A stretch of 54,324 nucleotides of DNA from Pseudorhodoplanes sp. (GTDB lineage: Bacteria; Pseudomonadota; Alphaproteobacteria; Rhizobiales; Xanthobacteraceae): contig JABARS010000033.1 in the NCBI GenBank assembly GCA_019187085.1, positions 1-54,324 on the forward strand, written 5' to 3'. The notes under the pieces were generated by a model that had not been told where the DNA came from, did not search any database, and saw only the letters and a list, made by a program, of their open reading frames with translations. The translations under genes were made by a program, and so were the position numbers. Of this stretch, positions 1-8,379 are shown piece by piece. How positions within the stretch are numbered: the stretch's first letter is position 1; every line of letters begins with the position of its first letter.

Positions 1-164
1 GACAGATGGCTCGTCCCCTTCACCAGATTCTGCAAGAACAGATCATACGCACGCTGCTCCGCCTCCCGAACAACAACCTGCGTCCGGTACAACAACAACC
101 GGACAGACTCACCTATATCGTCGTTGGGGTTCGCGCCTTGCGTGTCTTTGGACTGGTCCAGCAT
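1..164 (-). CDS. TPP-dependent dehydrogenase E1 component, alpha subunit (5' end only)
   Basis: Only the first 54 codons are in the window; the gene runs off the left edge. Reading leftward from the ATG at 164, the peptide starts MLDQSKDTQG and continues into LLLYRTQVVVREAEQRAYDL, then FLQNLVKGTSHL. This arginine-rich helix followed by a GTSHLS-type segment is typical of the alpha chain of thiamine-pyrophosphate 2-oxoacid or acetoin dehydrogenases, which decarboxylate the 2-oxoacid and reduce a lipoyl group on E2. A GGAG lies just upstream of the start. The substrate cannot be told from this fragment, and a beta subunit, if adjacent, would lie outside the window. Confidence 0.7.
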   Translation of the reverse strand, partial: MLDQSKDTQGANPNDDIGESVRLLLYRTQVVVREAEQRAYDLFLQNLVKGTSHL

Positions 165-327
165 CGAAAACTCCGGCACGGCCGCGCGCGCGGCCCCATT
201 CAGATGACCGGCGCCGTCACCGAAGACGATCGGCCGCACCGGTCGCGGGCATGTTAGCAGGTCGGCTGGCGGACAAAAAAGTGCAATCGCTCCAGGCCTT
301 ACCAGACGATGGGACGCACCCCAACGA

Positions 328-1242
328 TCAGCTCGCGCGCGGCCCGACCACGCGCTCGCGATAGAGAAGGTAAAGCCCCGAACAGATCACGACCGCCGCG
401 CCGGCCAGCGTCCAGCGGTTGGGTATCTCGCCGAAGACGAGATAGCCGAGCGCGGTCGTCCAGACGATCTGCGTATAGATGAAGGGCGCCAGCACCGAGG
501 CCGGCGCCAGCCGGTGCCCGGCGATCAGGAAATAATGGCCGAGACTGCCCAAGGCGCCGATCACGACCATCAGGAAGACCACGAACAGGCTGTCCGGCGT
601 CGACCACACGAACGGCAGCACCGGCAGCATCGCGGCGGCGCCGACGAGGTTCGAATAGAACAGCGTCGTCTCCGTCGAATCGTGCCGCGACAGGATGCGC
701 GTGCTGATCGCATAGAGGCCGTAGCACACGGTACTGCCGATCGACAGCAGCGCCGCCGGATGGATGCCGCCCGCGCCCGGCCGCGTCACCAGCAGCACGC
801 CGCTGAAGCCGACAAGGATCGCGAGCCAGCGCCGCCAGCCGACCCATTCGCCGAGCAGCGGGCCGGCGAGCGCGGCCACGAACAGGGGCGTCGCGAACAT
901 GATCGACAGCGCCTGGTCGAGCTGCAGATAGCGGATGGCGAAGAAGTTGAGGATCGTGGAGCCGAGCAGCAGCGCCGAGCGCACCATCTGCAGCAGCGGC
1001 TTGCGGGTGCGCATCATGCCCGGATGCGACAGCGGATTGAACATGAACAACGCGACCACGAACGCGCTGGTATAGCGCGCCCACACCACCTGCAGCGTGT
1101 CCATGTGGCCGCCGAGATATTTCGCGGTCGCGTCGAGGCAGGAGAAGCAGGCGAGCGCCGCGCACATGAGCGCTATGCCGGTGAGCCGGCTGCGGCTCGA
1201 GCGGATCTGATCGGAGAGCGGGGCGGGCGCGTTATCGCTCAT
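328..1242 (-). CDS. DMT-superfamily permease (EamA domains)
   Basis: A 304-residue polytopic membrane protein with two EamA repeats of about five helices each. Seen in the sequence are helices near the N terminus (LTGIALMCAALACFSCLDA), the first-repeat end FSGVLLVTRPGAG, and the second-repeat signature YTQIVWTTALGYLVFGEIP, where a conserved glutamate follows the last helix pair. The family exports small metabolites such as amino acids or their analogues; the substrate here is unknown. Two ATGs are possible: 1242 (MSDNAPAP) and 1257 (MTDRHMSDN); neither has a strong ribosome binding site. It stands alone, pointing away from the chromate genes. Confidence 0.85.
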   Translation of the reverse strand: MSDNAPAPLSDQIRSSRSRLTGIALMCAALACFSCLDATAKYLGGHMDTLQVVWARYTSAFVVALFMFNPLSHPGMMRTRKPLLQMVRSALLLGSTILNFFAIRYLQLDQALSIMFATPLFVAALAGPLLGEWVGWRRWLAILVGFSGVLLVTRPGAGGIHPAALLSIGSTVCYGLYAISTRILSRHDSTETTLFYSNLVGAAAMLPVLPFVWSTPDSLFVVFLMVVIGALGSLGHYFLIAGHRLAPASVLAPFIYTQIVWTTALGYLVFGEIPNRWTLAGAAVVICSGLYLLYRERVVGPRAS

Positions 1243-1583
1243 GTGGCGGTCTGTCATGCCGGCACGGCGCGGGCACGCCGATGGATGTAGCCTCGCCACC
1301 GGCCGGAGTGATGGCGTCGTTCCGGAACGGTTGGCGGATTCGAATTCGGATAAGGCGGCATGTTCGGCGGCGTGATTTCGGCGATGTAATCCTGATGGTC
1401 AAACGTAACGGAGCAGGTACGCGCTGGCGAGGCGTGCCGGGCGCGCGGGAGCCCTGTCATGCCGGGGATTGCGGCAGGGAGTGTACTGCGCTAACGTAAC
1501 CAACACGGGGCCTATGACGGTCGCCCCGTCTTCCAAGGCTCAAACGCCCAAGCACCGTCTCCTTCACGTTACGGAGGGGACGC
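1243..1583. promoter_or_regulatory. Intergenic region between the DMT gene and chrBA with three ACGTWAC motifs
   Basis: This 341-bp gap holds the divergent promoters of the DMT gene and of chrB-chrA; I see no credible coding sequence in it. The core ACGTWAC occurs at 1403-1409 (ACGTAACGGAG), 1494-1500 (TAACGTAAC) and 1566-1572 (ACGTTACGGAG). The first and third copies share the right-hand extension CGGAG, and the third overlaps the chrB ribosome binding site (GGAGGGG). Repetition next to a metal-resistance operon suggests an operator, but that is inference. Confidence 0.4.
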
Positions 1584-2408
1584 ATGTCTTGCGCGCGCTT
1601 TTTCATAACACCACGAGAGCTCTGGGCTTCGGTCGGCGCTGCCGACGCACCTTGTATCATCGACGTGCGGCGTCACGAGGTCTATCGGCAATCCGATGAC
1701 ATGCTGCCGGCGTCGATGTGGCGCGATCCGCAGGACGTGGCCGTCTGGAGCAGGGGTCTCGAGCGCAGCGCGCCGCTGGTCGTTGCCTGTAAGTCGGGTC
1801 ATGAATTGTCGCAAACCGTTGCGGCAACGCTGCGCGAGCAGGGTTTTGCCGCCTCTGTCCTGCAGGACGGATATGCCGGCTGGGCCGCGGCGGAACTGCC
1901 GATGGTATCGAAAGGCGCGCGCCAGCGTTTGGTGCCGCAGACGCCAAGCCTGTGGGTGACGCGCCGGCATCCGAAAATTGATCGCATCGCGTGCCCGTGG
2001 CTGATCCGCCGATTTATCGACCCGCAGGCACGCTTCCTGTTCGTCGACTCGCCGCTGGTGGAGGCCGTTGCGCGGGAAACCGGCGCCATCGCCTTCGACA
2101 TAGAGGGCGTTGCCCTTTCGCACGAAGGCGAGCGTTGCTCGTTCGATACGATGCTGAAAGCATTCGCGCTCGAGTCCGAGCCAAGCCTTGCGCGGCTCGC
2201 GCTGATCGTGCGTGGCGCCGATACGGCCCGTCACGACTTGGCCCCCGAAGCCGCCGGCCTGCACGCAATCTCGCTTGGCCTGTCGGCACGGGCGGGCGAC
2301 GACGACCATGGTCTGTTGCGAACCGGCTTCATCGTTTACGACGCGCTGTTCGCCTGGGCACGATTCGCTGTGAACGAACGGCATAACTGGCCCGTTCAGG
2401 CCGCTTGA
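1584..2408 (+). CDS. chrB: Chromate resistance protein ChrB with N-terminal rhodanese domain
   Basis: A 274-residue protein of two parts. Residues 1-105 look like a rhodanese domain, with PCIIDVRRHEVY and a candidate active-site loop CKSGHEL whose cysteine is residue 69. Residues from about 125 carry the ChrB C-terminal domain (TRRHPKIDRIACPWLIRRF, then CSFDTMLKAF and LARLALIVRGADT). ChrB-type proteins accompany ChrA transporters and are reported to act in chromate sensing or chromate-dependent induction; the rhodanese part suggests sulfur or thiol chemistry on an oxyanion. The start is set by GGAGGGG seven bases upstream. It is nine bases from chrA, so the two form an operon. Confidence 0.85.
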   Translation: MSCARFFITPRELWASVGAADAPCIIDVRRHEVYRQSDDMLPASMWRDPQDVAVWSRGLERSAPLVVACKSGHELSQTVAATLREQGFAASVLQDGYAGWAAAELPMVSKGARQRLVPQTPSLWVTRRHPKIDRIACPWLIRRFIDPQARFLFVDSPLVEAVARETGAIAFDIEGVALSHEGERCSFDTMLKAFALESEPSLARLALIVRGADTARHDLAPEAAGLHAISLGLSARAGDDDHGLLRTGFIVYDALFAWARFAVNERHNWPVQAA

Positions 2409-2417
2409 GGGGCATGC

Positions 2418-3764
2418 ATGCGCAATCGTGAAATGCGTCCGCAGCATGCGACGACCGCTGCCCCGAGCTTCAATGAAGCGGTCCGGGTCTGGTTCAAGAT
2501 CGGTTGCCTCGGCTTCGGCGGTCCCGCCGGTCAGATCGCACTGATGCACCGCATCGTGATCGATGAAAAGAATTGGGTGGACGAAGCGCGGTTCCTGCAT
2601 GCCCTCAATTATTGCATGCTGCTGCCTGGCCCCGAGGCGCAGCAGCTTGCCACCTATATCGGGTGGCTGCTGCATGGCGTGCGCGGGGGCCTCGCAGCCG
2701 GCATCCTGTTCGTGCTGCCCGGCGCTCTCGTCATGCTCGGTCTGTCGGCGCTATATGCGTTCGCGCGCGGCGTTCCCCTGGTCGACGGTGCGCTGTTCGG
2801 GATCAAGGCCGCGGTGCTCGTAATTGTCGTCGAGGCGCTTGTCCGCATCGGCCGGCGCGCGTTGAAAACGCGGATTTTGGTCGCGGTCGCGACAGCGGCC
2901 TTTGTCTGTATTTTTCTCTTCGATCTGCCGTTCCCGCTGATTGTAGCCTTCGCTGCGCTCACCGGCTTCCTGGCGGCGCACATCGCGCCGCATCTGGTCG
3001 GCATCTCCGCCGTCGCCAAACAACAAAGTCCGGCGGTCGGGGACAGGCGCTGGCGGCCCGCCTTGCGCGCTGCTGCGATCGGCCTGTCGGCTTGGTGGAC
3101 ACCGGTCGTAATTGCTTTTCTTCTGCTCGGTGCGGACCATGTTCTCGTGACGGTCGGTCTGTTTTTTTCCAGGCTCGCGGTCGTTACCTTCGGCGGCGCT
3201 TATGCGGTCCTCGCCTACCTCGCACAGGAAACCGTCGCGACCTATCACTGGCTGGCGCCCGGCGAAATGATCGATGGGCTCGGCCTTGCCGAAACAACGC
3301 CCGGGCCCTTGATCCTGGTTACCCAGTTCGTCGGCTTTCTTGCTGCCTTTCGCGACAGCGCGCCGTTAGGTCCGCTGACCGGCGGGGTGCTCGGCGCGTC
3401 CATGACCGCATGGGTGACGTTCGTGCCTTCCATGATGTGGATATTCGTCGGCGCACGCTTCGTCGAGGACCTGCGCAGCAATCCAAGACTCGCCGGCGCG
3501 CTGGCCGCGATCACCGCTGCTGTGGTCGGCGTCATCCTGAATCTGTCGTTGTGGTTCGCGTTCCATGTCCTGTTCGGAAGCGTGCAGGAGATCCGAACGG
3601 GACCGCTGCGCTGGTTCGCAGTCGATGTCGCCAACATCAATCTGCTCTCGGTATCGTTGACCGCGATTGCTGCGTTCCTGACATTCGCGTTGCATATCGG
3701 CCTTGTCTGGACGGTCGCGATCATGGCCGCGCTCGGCATCCTGGTGACATTCGCGCTTGGCTGA
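2418..3764 (+). CDS. chrA: Chromate efflux transporter, CHR family
   Basis: A 448-residue inner-membrane protein with the two homologous halves of long-chain ChrA. The N-terminal half has FKIGCLGFGGPAGQ and LLPGPEAQQLATYIGWLLHG; the C-terminal half has VVTFGGAYAVLAYL and GLGLAETTPGPLILVTQFVG, with a charged, low-hydrophobicity linker near residues 200-215. ChrA exports chromate, protecting the cytoplasm from Cr(VI). It follows chrB by nine bases. Two ATGs lie close together (2414 and 2418); only 2418 is in frame. It ends three bases before the convergent ABC permease stop, so no room is left for a dedicated terminator. Confidence 0.92.
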   Translation: MRNREMRPQHATTAAPSFNEAVRVWFKIGCLGFGGPAGQIALMHRIVIDEKNWVDEARFLHALNYCMLLPGPEAQQLATYIGWLLHGVRGGLAAGILFVLPGALVMLGLSALYAFARGVPLVDGALFGIKAAVLVIVVEALVRIGRRALKTRILVAVATAAFVCIFLFDLPFPLIVAFAALTGFLAAHIAPHLVGISAVAKQQSPAVGDRRWRPALRAAAIGLSAWWTPVVIAFLLLGADHVLVTVGLFFSRLAVVTFGGAYAVLAYLAQETVATYHWLAPGEMIDGLGLAETTPGPLILVTQFVGFLAAFRDSAPLGPLTGGVLGASMTAWVTFVPSMMWIFVGARFVEDLRSNPRLAGALAAITAAVVGVILNLSLWFAFHVLFGSVQEIRTGPLRWFAVDVANINLLSVSLTAIAAFLTFALHIGLVWTVAIMAALGILVTFALG

Positions 3765-3767
3765 AGA

Positions 3768-4598
3768 TCAGGCCCCGGGCGCGAGCTCGCTTTCGTGCCA
3801 GCGGCGCAGCAAAAAGCGCGAGAGCGCGGAGAGCAGCGCAAAGATGACGACGCCGGTCACCGACAGAAGCAGCAAAGCCGCGAACATGCGCGGGATGTTG
3901 AGGCGGTAGCCGGCCTCCGCGATGCGGTAGGCAAGACCGGAACCGGCGCCGGCCGAGCCCGCCGCAATCTCGGCGACCACGGCGCCGATCAGCGCAAGGC
4001 CTCCGGCAATGCGCAAGCCACCCAGCATATGGGGCAGGGCCGCCGGCAGCTTCAGCGTAAACAGGATCTGGCTGCGTGTCGCGCCATAAAGGCGGAACAG
4101 CTCGATCAGATTCCGGTCGACCGAAGCGAGTCCGAGCGTGGTGTTCGCCAGCACCGGAAAAAACGCGACGATCCAGGCGCAGGCCAGCACGGCCGCGTGC
4201 TGGGGCAGATAGACCAGCAGCAGCGGCGCGATGGCGATCACCGGCGTTACCTGCAGGATCACGGCATAGGGATAAAGCGAATACTCGACGAGGCGTGAGC
4301 GGCTGAACAACAGCGCGAGCCCGACGCCGCCCACGAGCGCGAGCGCCAGCCCCTGGAACGTGGTCGCGAGCGTCGCGAGCAGCGACGACCAGAGGATCGC
4401 CCCGTCGGAGACGAGCGTCGCCAGCACGAGGCTCGGCGCCGGCAGCACATAGGGGGGAATGGCCTTGACGCGCACGACCGCCTCCCACACCAGTGCGCCG
4501 GCGACGAGCGTGAACACGGGCAGCAGCACGCGCAGCACGCTATCGCGGCGGCTGCGCACCGCGCCGGGCAGCGGGCCGGGGGCGGCGGCGTTCATCAT
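3768..4598 (-). CDS. ABC transporter permease, BPD type (SsuC/TauC/ThiX-like)
   Basis: A 276-residue inner-membrane permease, last gene of a three-gene importer operon. About six helices are visible, starting near residue 22 (LRVLLPVFTLVAGALVW). The EAA-like cytoplasmic loop, LYGATRSQILFTLKLPAALP, occupies about 170-189 and is where the ATPase docks. Family members bring in sulfonates, nitrate, taurine or pyrimidine precursors. Its ATG (4598-4596) overlaps the TGA of the ATPase gene (ATGA), which points to coupled translation. The product probably works as a dimer with the neighbouring ATPase and binding protein. Confidence 0.9.
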   Translation of the reverse strand: MMNAAAPGPLPGAVRSRRDSVLRVLLPVFTLVAGALVWEAVVRVKAIPPYVLPAPSLVLATLVSDGAILWSSLLATLATTFQGLALALVGGVGLALLFSRSRLVEYSLYPYAVILQVTPVIAIAPLLLVYLPQHAAVLACAWIVAFFPVLANTTLGLASVDRNLIELFRLYGATRSQILFTLKLPAALPHMLGGLRIAGGLALIGAVVAEIAAGSAGAGSGLAYRIAEAGYRLNIPRMFAALLLLSVTGVVIFALLSALSRFLLRRWHESELAPGA

Positions 4599-5380
4599 GG
4601 TGCCGCCTCCGCCGACATCGCCGCATGCAGGATGCCCGATACCTGCCGGCAATAGGCGGCATAGGCCGCCGAGGTGCGGAACGCGTCGTCGCGCGGATAG
4701 GGCGCGTCGATGAGCATCTCGTCGTAGATGCGCCCCGGTCGCGGCGTCATGACCACGATGCGGCTCGACAGGAACACCGATTCGAACACCGAGTGGGTGA
4801 CGAACACCACCGTGCCGCCCATCGTCTGCCATACGCCGAGCAGATCGTCGTTGAGACGGAAGCGCGTGATCTCGTCGAGCGCGGCGAACGGCTCGTCCAG
4901 CAGGAGGAATTGCGGCTGCGTGACGAGCGCGCGGGCGATCGAGACCCGCATCTTCATGCCGCCCGACAATTCGCGCGGATAGGCGCCCGCCATATCGGCA
5001 AGCCCGACGCGCGCAAGCGCCGCGGCAACCGCGGGCGCCGCATCGCGCGCGCTCATTCCGGCAAGCTTGAGCGGCAGGCGCACGTTGGCCGCGACGTTCG
5101 CCCACGGCATCAGCGTCGGCTCCTGGAAAACGAACCCGATCCTGCGCGCCGGCGCCGCGCCCTCCGTCCACACGACCTCTCCGGAGGTCGGCGCGGCGAG
5201 GCCGGCGATGATCCGCAGCGCGGTCGACTTGCCGCAGCCGGAGGGGCCGAGCACGGAGACGAACTCGCGGCGGCCGACGTTGAAGTCCAGCCGGTCGAGC
5301 GCGACCACGCCCGACTCGAAGACCTTGCCGATTCCGCAAAGCGCGACCGCCGGATTTTCCGATTGCACGGACAGCCCCAC
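4595..5380 (-). CDS. ABC transporter ATP-binding protein (SsuB/TauB/ThiZ-like)
   Basis: A 261-residue nucleotide-binding subunit. Walker A is GPSGCGKST (45-53), the Q-loop glutamine is at 86 (VFQEPTLMPW), the signature is LSGGMKMR (138-145), Walker B is LLLDEPFAALDE (159-170) and the switch histidine lies in VTHSVFES. These are complete, so the subunit should hydrolyse ATP. The start is a GTG nine bases after the upstream binding-protein stop; a second GTG four codons later is possible. The gene overlaps the permease by four bases. Substrate class cannot be read from this subunit. Confidence 0.92.
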   Translation of the reverse strand: MGLSVQSENPAVALCGIGKVFESGVVALDRLDFNVGRREFVSVLGPSGCGKSTALRIIAGLAAPTSGEVVWTEGAAPARRIGFVFQEPTLMPWANVAANVRLPLKLAGMSARDAAPAVAAALARVGLADMAGAYPRELSGGMKMRVSIARALVTQPQFLLLDEPFAALDEITRFRLNDDLLGVWQTMGGTVVFVTHSVFESVFLSSRIVVMTPRPGRIYDEMLIDAPYPRDDAFRTSAAYAAYCRQVSGILHAAMSAEAAP

Positions 5381-5389
5381 CGACCCGCG

Positions 5390-6400
5390 TTACGGCTTCG
5401 GGCGCAGGTCGAGGCCGACGCCCTTGTTGACGAAACGCAGCGTATAGGCGCGCCGGTAATCGAGATCGGCCTTCACCACGCCGGCGCGGACCATCTTGTC
5501 GAAGAAATCCCTGACGCGCGCGTCGCTCATCGCGCCGATGCCGTGCTTAAGCGCATCGCCCGAATCGACGATGCCGAACTCCTTCATGCGCGCGATCGAA
5601 TAGGCGATCGCCGCCTCGCTCATCTCCGGATTGTCGCGCCTGATCAGCGCATTGGCCGCGCGATTGTCGCCGTAAAGATAATTGTACCAGCCGACGACCG
5701 AGGCATCGACGAAGCGCTGCACGAGATCGGGCTTCTTCTCCACGAGATCGCGGCGCGTCTCGATCAGGGTCGAATAGCTGCTGAACCCCTGGTCGGCGAG
5801 GAGGAACATTTTCGGCTTGAACTTGCCGGCCTGCTCGACCGCATAGGGCTCCGACGTGATGTAGCCCTGCATCGCGCTGTTCTTGTCGGCGAGAAACGGC
5901 TGCGGGTTGAACGTATAGGGCTTGACCTGCGCGTCGGTGAAACCGAAGTCCCGCTTCATCCACTGGTAATAGGACACGACGCCTTCGCGCGAGACGAACA
6001 GCGTCAATTTTTTAAGGTCCTCGAACCGCTCGATGCCGCGGCCGGGATGCGCGAGCAGAACCTGCGGGTCCTTCTGGAAGATGGCGGCGATCGCGATCGT
6101 CGGCACGTCCTGCGCCACCGCATCGAACGATTGCAGCGAGTTCGCGCTCATGAAGAAATCGATCTTGCCGACCGGCAGCAAGATGCGGTTGTTCACGTTC
6201 GGCCCGCCCGGCACGATGGTGACGTCGAGGCCGTATCTGCGGTAGGTGCCGTCGGCGACCGCCTGGTAGAAGCCGCCATGCTCGGCCTGCGCGACCCAGT
6301 TCGTCCCGAATGAAACCTTGTCCGCGCCCTGCGCAACCGCGATGCCCGTCGTCGCGGCCAGAGCGAGGATTGTCGCGGTCAAAGTCCAGCGTCTCGGCAT
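5390..6400 (-). CDS. ABC transporter substrate-binding protein, NMT1/THI5-like
   Basis: First gene of the importer operon, 336 residues. A signal peptide is clear: MPRRW, a hydrophobic core TATILALAATTGIAV and an AVA-Q cleavage site, so the mature protein is periplasmic. The mature N terminus VSFGTNWVAQAEHGGFYQA followed by YRRYGLDVTIVPGG is the usual opening of NMT1-family proteins (binding of hydroxymethylpyrimidine, nitrate, sulfonates or aromatic compounds). An upstream in-frame extension exists, but ATG 6400 gives the proper signal peptide. I see no TPP riboswitch upstream, so thiamine-precursor uptake is not supported by regulation; the ligand stays open. Confidence 0.88.
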   Translation of the reverse strand: MPRRWTLTATILALAATTGIAVAQGADKVSFGTNWVAQAEHGGFYQAVADGTYRRYGLDVTIVPGGPNVNNRILLPVGKIDFFMSANSLQSFDAVAQDVPTIAIAAIFQKDPQVLLAHPGRGIERFEDLKKLTLFVSREGVVSYYQWMKRDFGFTDAQVKPYTFNPQPFLADKNSAMQGYITSEPYAVEQAGKFKPKMFLLADQGFSSYSTLIETRRDLVEKKPDLVQRFVDASVVGWYNYLYGDNRAANALIRRDNPEMSEAAIAYSIARMKEFGIVDSGDALKHGIGAMSDARVRDFFDKMVRAGVVKADLDYRRAYTLRFVNKGVGLDLRPKP

Positions 6401-6577
6401 GCTTGATCCCGCATTAAGGCTCGCCCGGCCGCGCATCGTCCCGCGCGACGCGTACAAACGCAAGATGACGCTTCGCCCCGTTCTCAACCGGCCGCCGGAA
6501 TCGCAACGTCGCTATCCGGCCATTCCCGCGTCGCGGGCATGCAGCAATTGATCAACCCTGCCGGACGGAATGACACT

Positions 6578-6597
6578 GGAGACTTGCCGGAGACTTG
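6578..6597. repeat. Tandem 9-bp repeat GGAGACTTG, 11-bp period, between divergent promoters
   Basis: GGAGACTTG occurs at 6578-6586 and again at 6589-6597, two bases apart, so the copies sit about one helical turn from each other. They lie in the 287-bp gap between the divergent ABC importer and HWE-kinase genes. Such spacing suits a dimeric regulator binding one face of the helix, but no regulator is known for it here and chance is possible. The rest of the gap shows no gene. Confidence 0.25.
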
Positions 6598-6687
6598 AGT
6601 GGGACGGCACGACGCGCAATGGTAGCCCGATAGGACGCCCGGCAAAACGCGCGTGCGGACGGCAAGTAAACTTCGGCAAACAAACCG

Positions 6688-8361
6688 ATGACACCAGTGC
6701 AGGACCAAATCCCCGCCGCAAAGCCGTCGCGCGACGCTGCCCCCATTCTCATCCTCGTCCTGCTGGCGTGCGCGGGGATCGTGCTCTCGCTGTTCGCCGG
6801 CTGGCGCGAGGCTCGGCAATACGAGGCGCTCGAACGCCTGCGGCTTGCGGACTCCGCCGACGCACATTTCGCCGCCGCCCGGAATCATTTGCTGGCGCGC
6901 GAGCGAACGGTCGCAACGCTCGCCGCGCTGTTTGCGCCGCCGTCATTGTCGACGCCGCGTCCGCTCGGCGATCTCGGCGTCCGCGCGCTCAGGCTTGCGC
7001 CCGATCTGTCGTCCATCGGCTGGATCGTCGAAGTGACCGCCGACAGCGCCGCCGAGGCGCTGAAAGCGCTTTCCGGGTCGGGAATCGAGAATGCGCATTT
7101 TGTCGATGCCGCGGGCGCGACCCTCGCAACCGAGGCGCTGCCGCGCCCGCTCCTTGCGCTGCTCGACATCGCGCCCGACGAGATGCGCGCACGGCTCGGC
7201 ACCGACATGACCTCGTTCGCCGCGCGCGCGGGCGCGATCCATGCCGCGCGCGAACGCCGTGCCGTGACCCGCACCCCGCCGCTCGATCTTTTCGAGGTCC
7301 CCGCGCAGCGCGGCGTCGTCCTCTATGCGCCGGTCTATGCCCGCGACGGAACCAATGACGGACAGTTCGCCGGCGTGCTCGCGTTCGCCTATACGGCCGA
7401 AAAGCTGTTCGGCGCGGCCCTGACGGCGCACCGGCCGGACGACGCGTTCGACATCCGCCTGTCCGGCACGTCAGCAGGCGACGTGCTCTACAGCGTCGCC
7501 GCCGGATCCGCCGACCACGCCGCGTCCGGGGAAACGGTCTCGTTCAGCCGGACGATGACGTTCGCCGGCGCACCGCTGCAGATGCTCTACGCCGTCCGGC
7601 GCGATCTGGCGGCCGAGGGTTTCACGCGCGCGACATGGGTGACCGGCGGCGGCCTGTTGCTCACCCTCGGCGTCGTGGCGCTGTCCGGCTTCGGCGTCAG
7701 GCGCGCGGCACGCCGTACGCAGGCGGAAAACCCGCGCGTGAACATCGAGGAGCGCCTGAAGGCCCTGATCCACGAATTGAACCATCGCGTGCGCAACGTG
7801 ATGTCGGTCGTGCAGGCGGTCGTGCGGCTGAGCTTTTCCTCCGGTGCCAACCTCGCCGACATCCAGAAGACCTGCGAAGGCCGCCTGCAGGCGCTCGCCA
7901 ACACCATGTCGCTTCTGACCGCCAACGACTGGAAGAACCTGCGCCTGCGCAACCTGCTGACCGAAGACATCATCCCCTATGCCGGCCGCGTCGAGACGGA
8001 CGGGCCCGACATCAAGCTCAAGGCGCGCGCGGCGCAGACGTTCGGCCTCCTGTTCCACGAGCTTGCCGCGAATGCCGCGCGCTTCGGCGCGTTTTCGGTT
8101 CCGGAGGGAAAGGCAAGTCTCGTCTGGACGGTGACCGGTCCGGCCGGCGCGCGCCAGTTCCAGATGAGCTGGAAGGAGACCGGCGGCCCGGCCACGATGC
8201 CGCCCAAACGTCACGGCTTCGGCGAGTTGCTGCTGCGCCGGATCGCCCCGCGCGATCTTGGCGGACGCGCGACGCTCACCTATGCGGCGCAGGGGCTGCA
8301 ATACGACTTGTCGGCCCCGTTCGACGAACTGACCGACAGCGCCTCCGGTCAGCCGGCCTGA
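6688..8361 (+). CDS. HWE-family sensor histidine kinase with periplasmic sensor domain
   Basis: A 557-residue membrane kinase. One helix lies at about 20-40 (ILILVLLACAGIVLSLFAGW) and a second at about 313-335, enclosing a periplasmic sensor region of about 270 residues resembling CHASE/CACHE domains. The cytoplasmic part has the HWE features: the phosphoacceptor in ELNHRVRN (His366), HELAANAARFGAFS with the invariant His457/Glu458 and Asn462, and the W-x-E pair Trp495/Glu497 (SWKETGGP). HWE kinases are especially common in Rhizobiales and often feed the general stress response. There is no response regulator beside it, so its partner is encoded elsewhere. No clear ribosome binding site precedes the ATG. 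Confidence 0.88.
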   Translation: MTPVQDQIPAAKPSRDAAPILILVLLACAGIVLSLFAGWREARQYEALERLRLADSADAHFAAARNHLLARERTVATLAALFAPPSLSTPRPLGDLGVRALRLAPDLSSIGWIVEVTADSAAEALKALSGSGIENAHFVDAAGATLATEALPRPLLALLDIAPDEMRARLGTDMTSFAARAGAIHAARERRAVTRTPPLDLFEVPAQRGVVLYAPVYARDGTNDGQFAGVLAFAYTAEKLFGAALTAHRPDDAFDIRLSGTSAGDVLYSVAAGSADHAASGETVSFSRTMTFAGAPLQMLYAVRRDLAAEGFTRATWVTGGGLLLTLGVVALSGFGVRRAARRTQAENPRVNIEERLKALIHELNHRVRNVMSVVQAVVRLSFSSGANLADIQKTCEGRLQALANTMSLLTANDWKNLRLRNLLTEDIIPYAGRVETDGPDIKLKARAAQTFGLLFHELAANAARFGAFSVPEGKASLVWTVTGPAGARQFQMSWKETGGPATMPPKRHGFGELLLRRIAPRDLGGRATLTYAAQGLQYDLSAPFDELTDSASGQPA

Positions 8362-8379
8362 CCGTCCCGCCGCGGCCGG

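Noticed and set aside
6..257. Plus-strand open frame of 83 codons at the left edge
   Set aside because: It is antisense to the E1 alpha N terminus, which has recognisable family sequence and a ribosome binding site.
4625..6313. Plus-strand open frame of 562 codons opposite the importer operon
   Set aside because: It is arginine/histidine-rich and mirrors the third codon positions of three well-supported genes; high GC commonly creates such antisense frames.
6401..6687. TPP riboswitch upstream of the NMT1-type importer
   Set aside because: No THI-box segments (CTGAGA, ACCTGATCTGG-like) were found on the minus strand.
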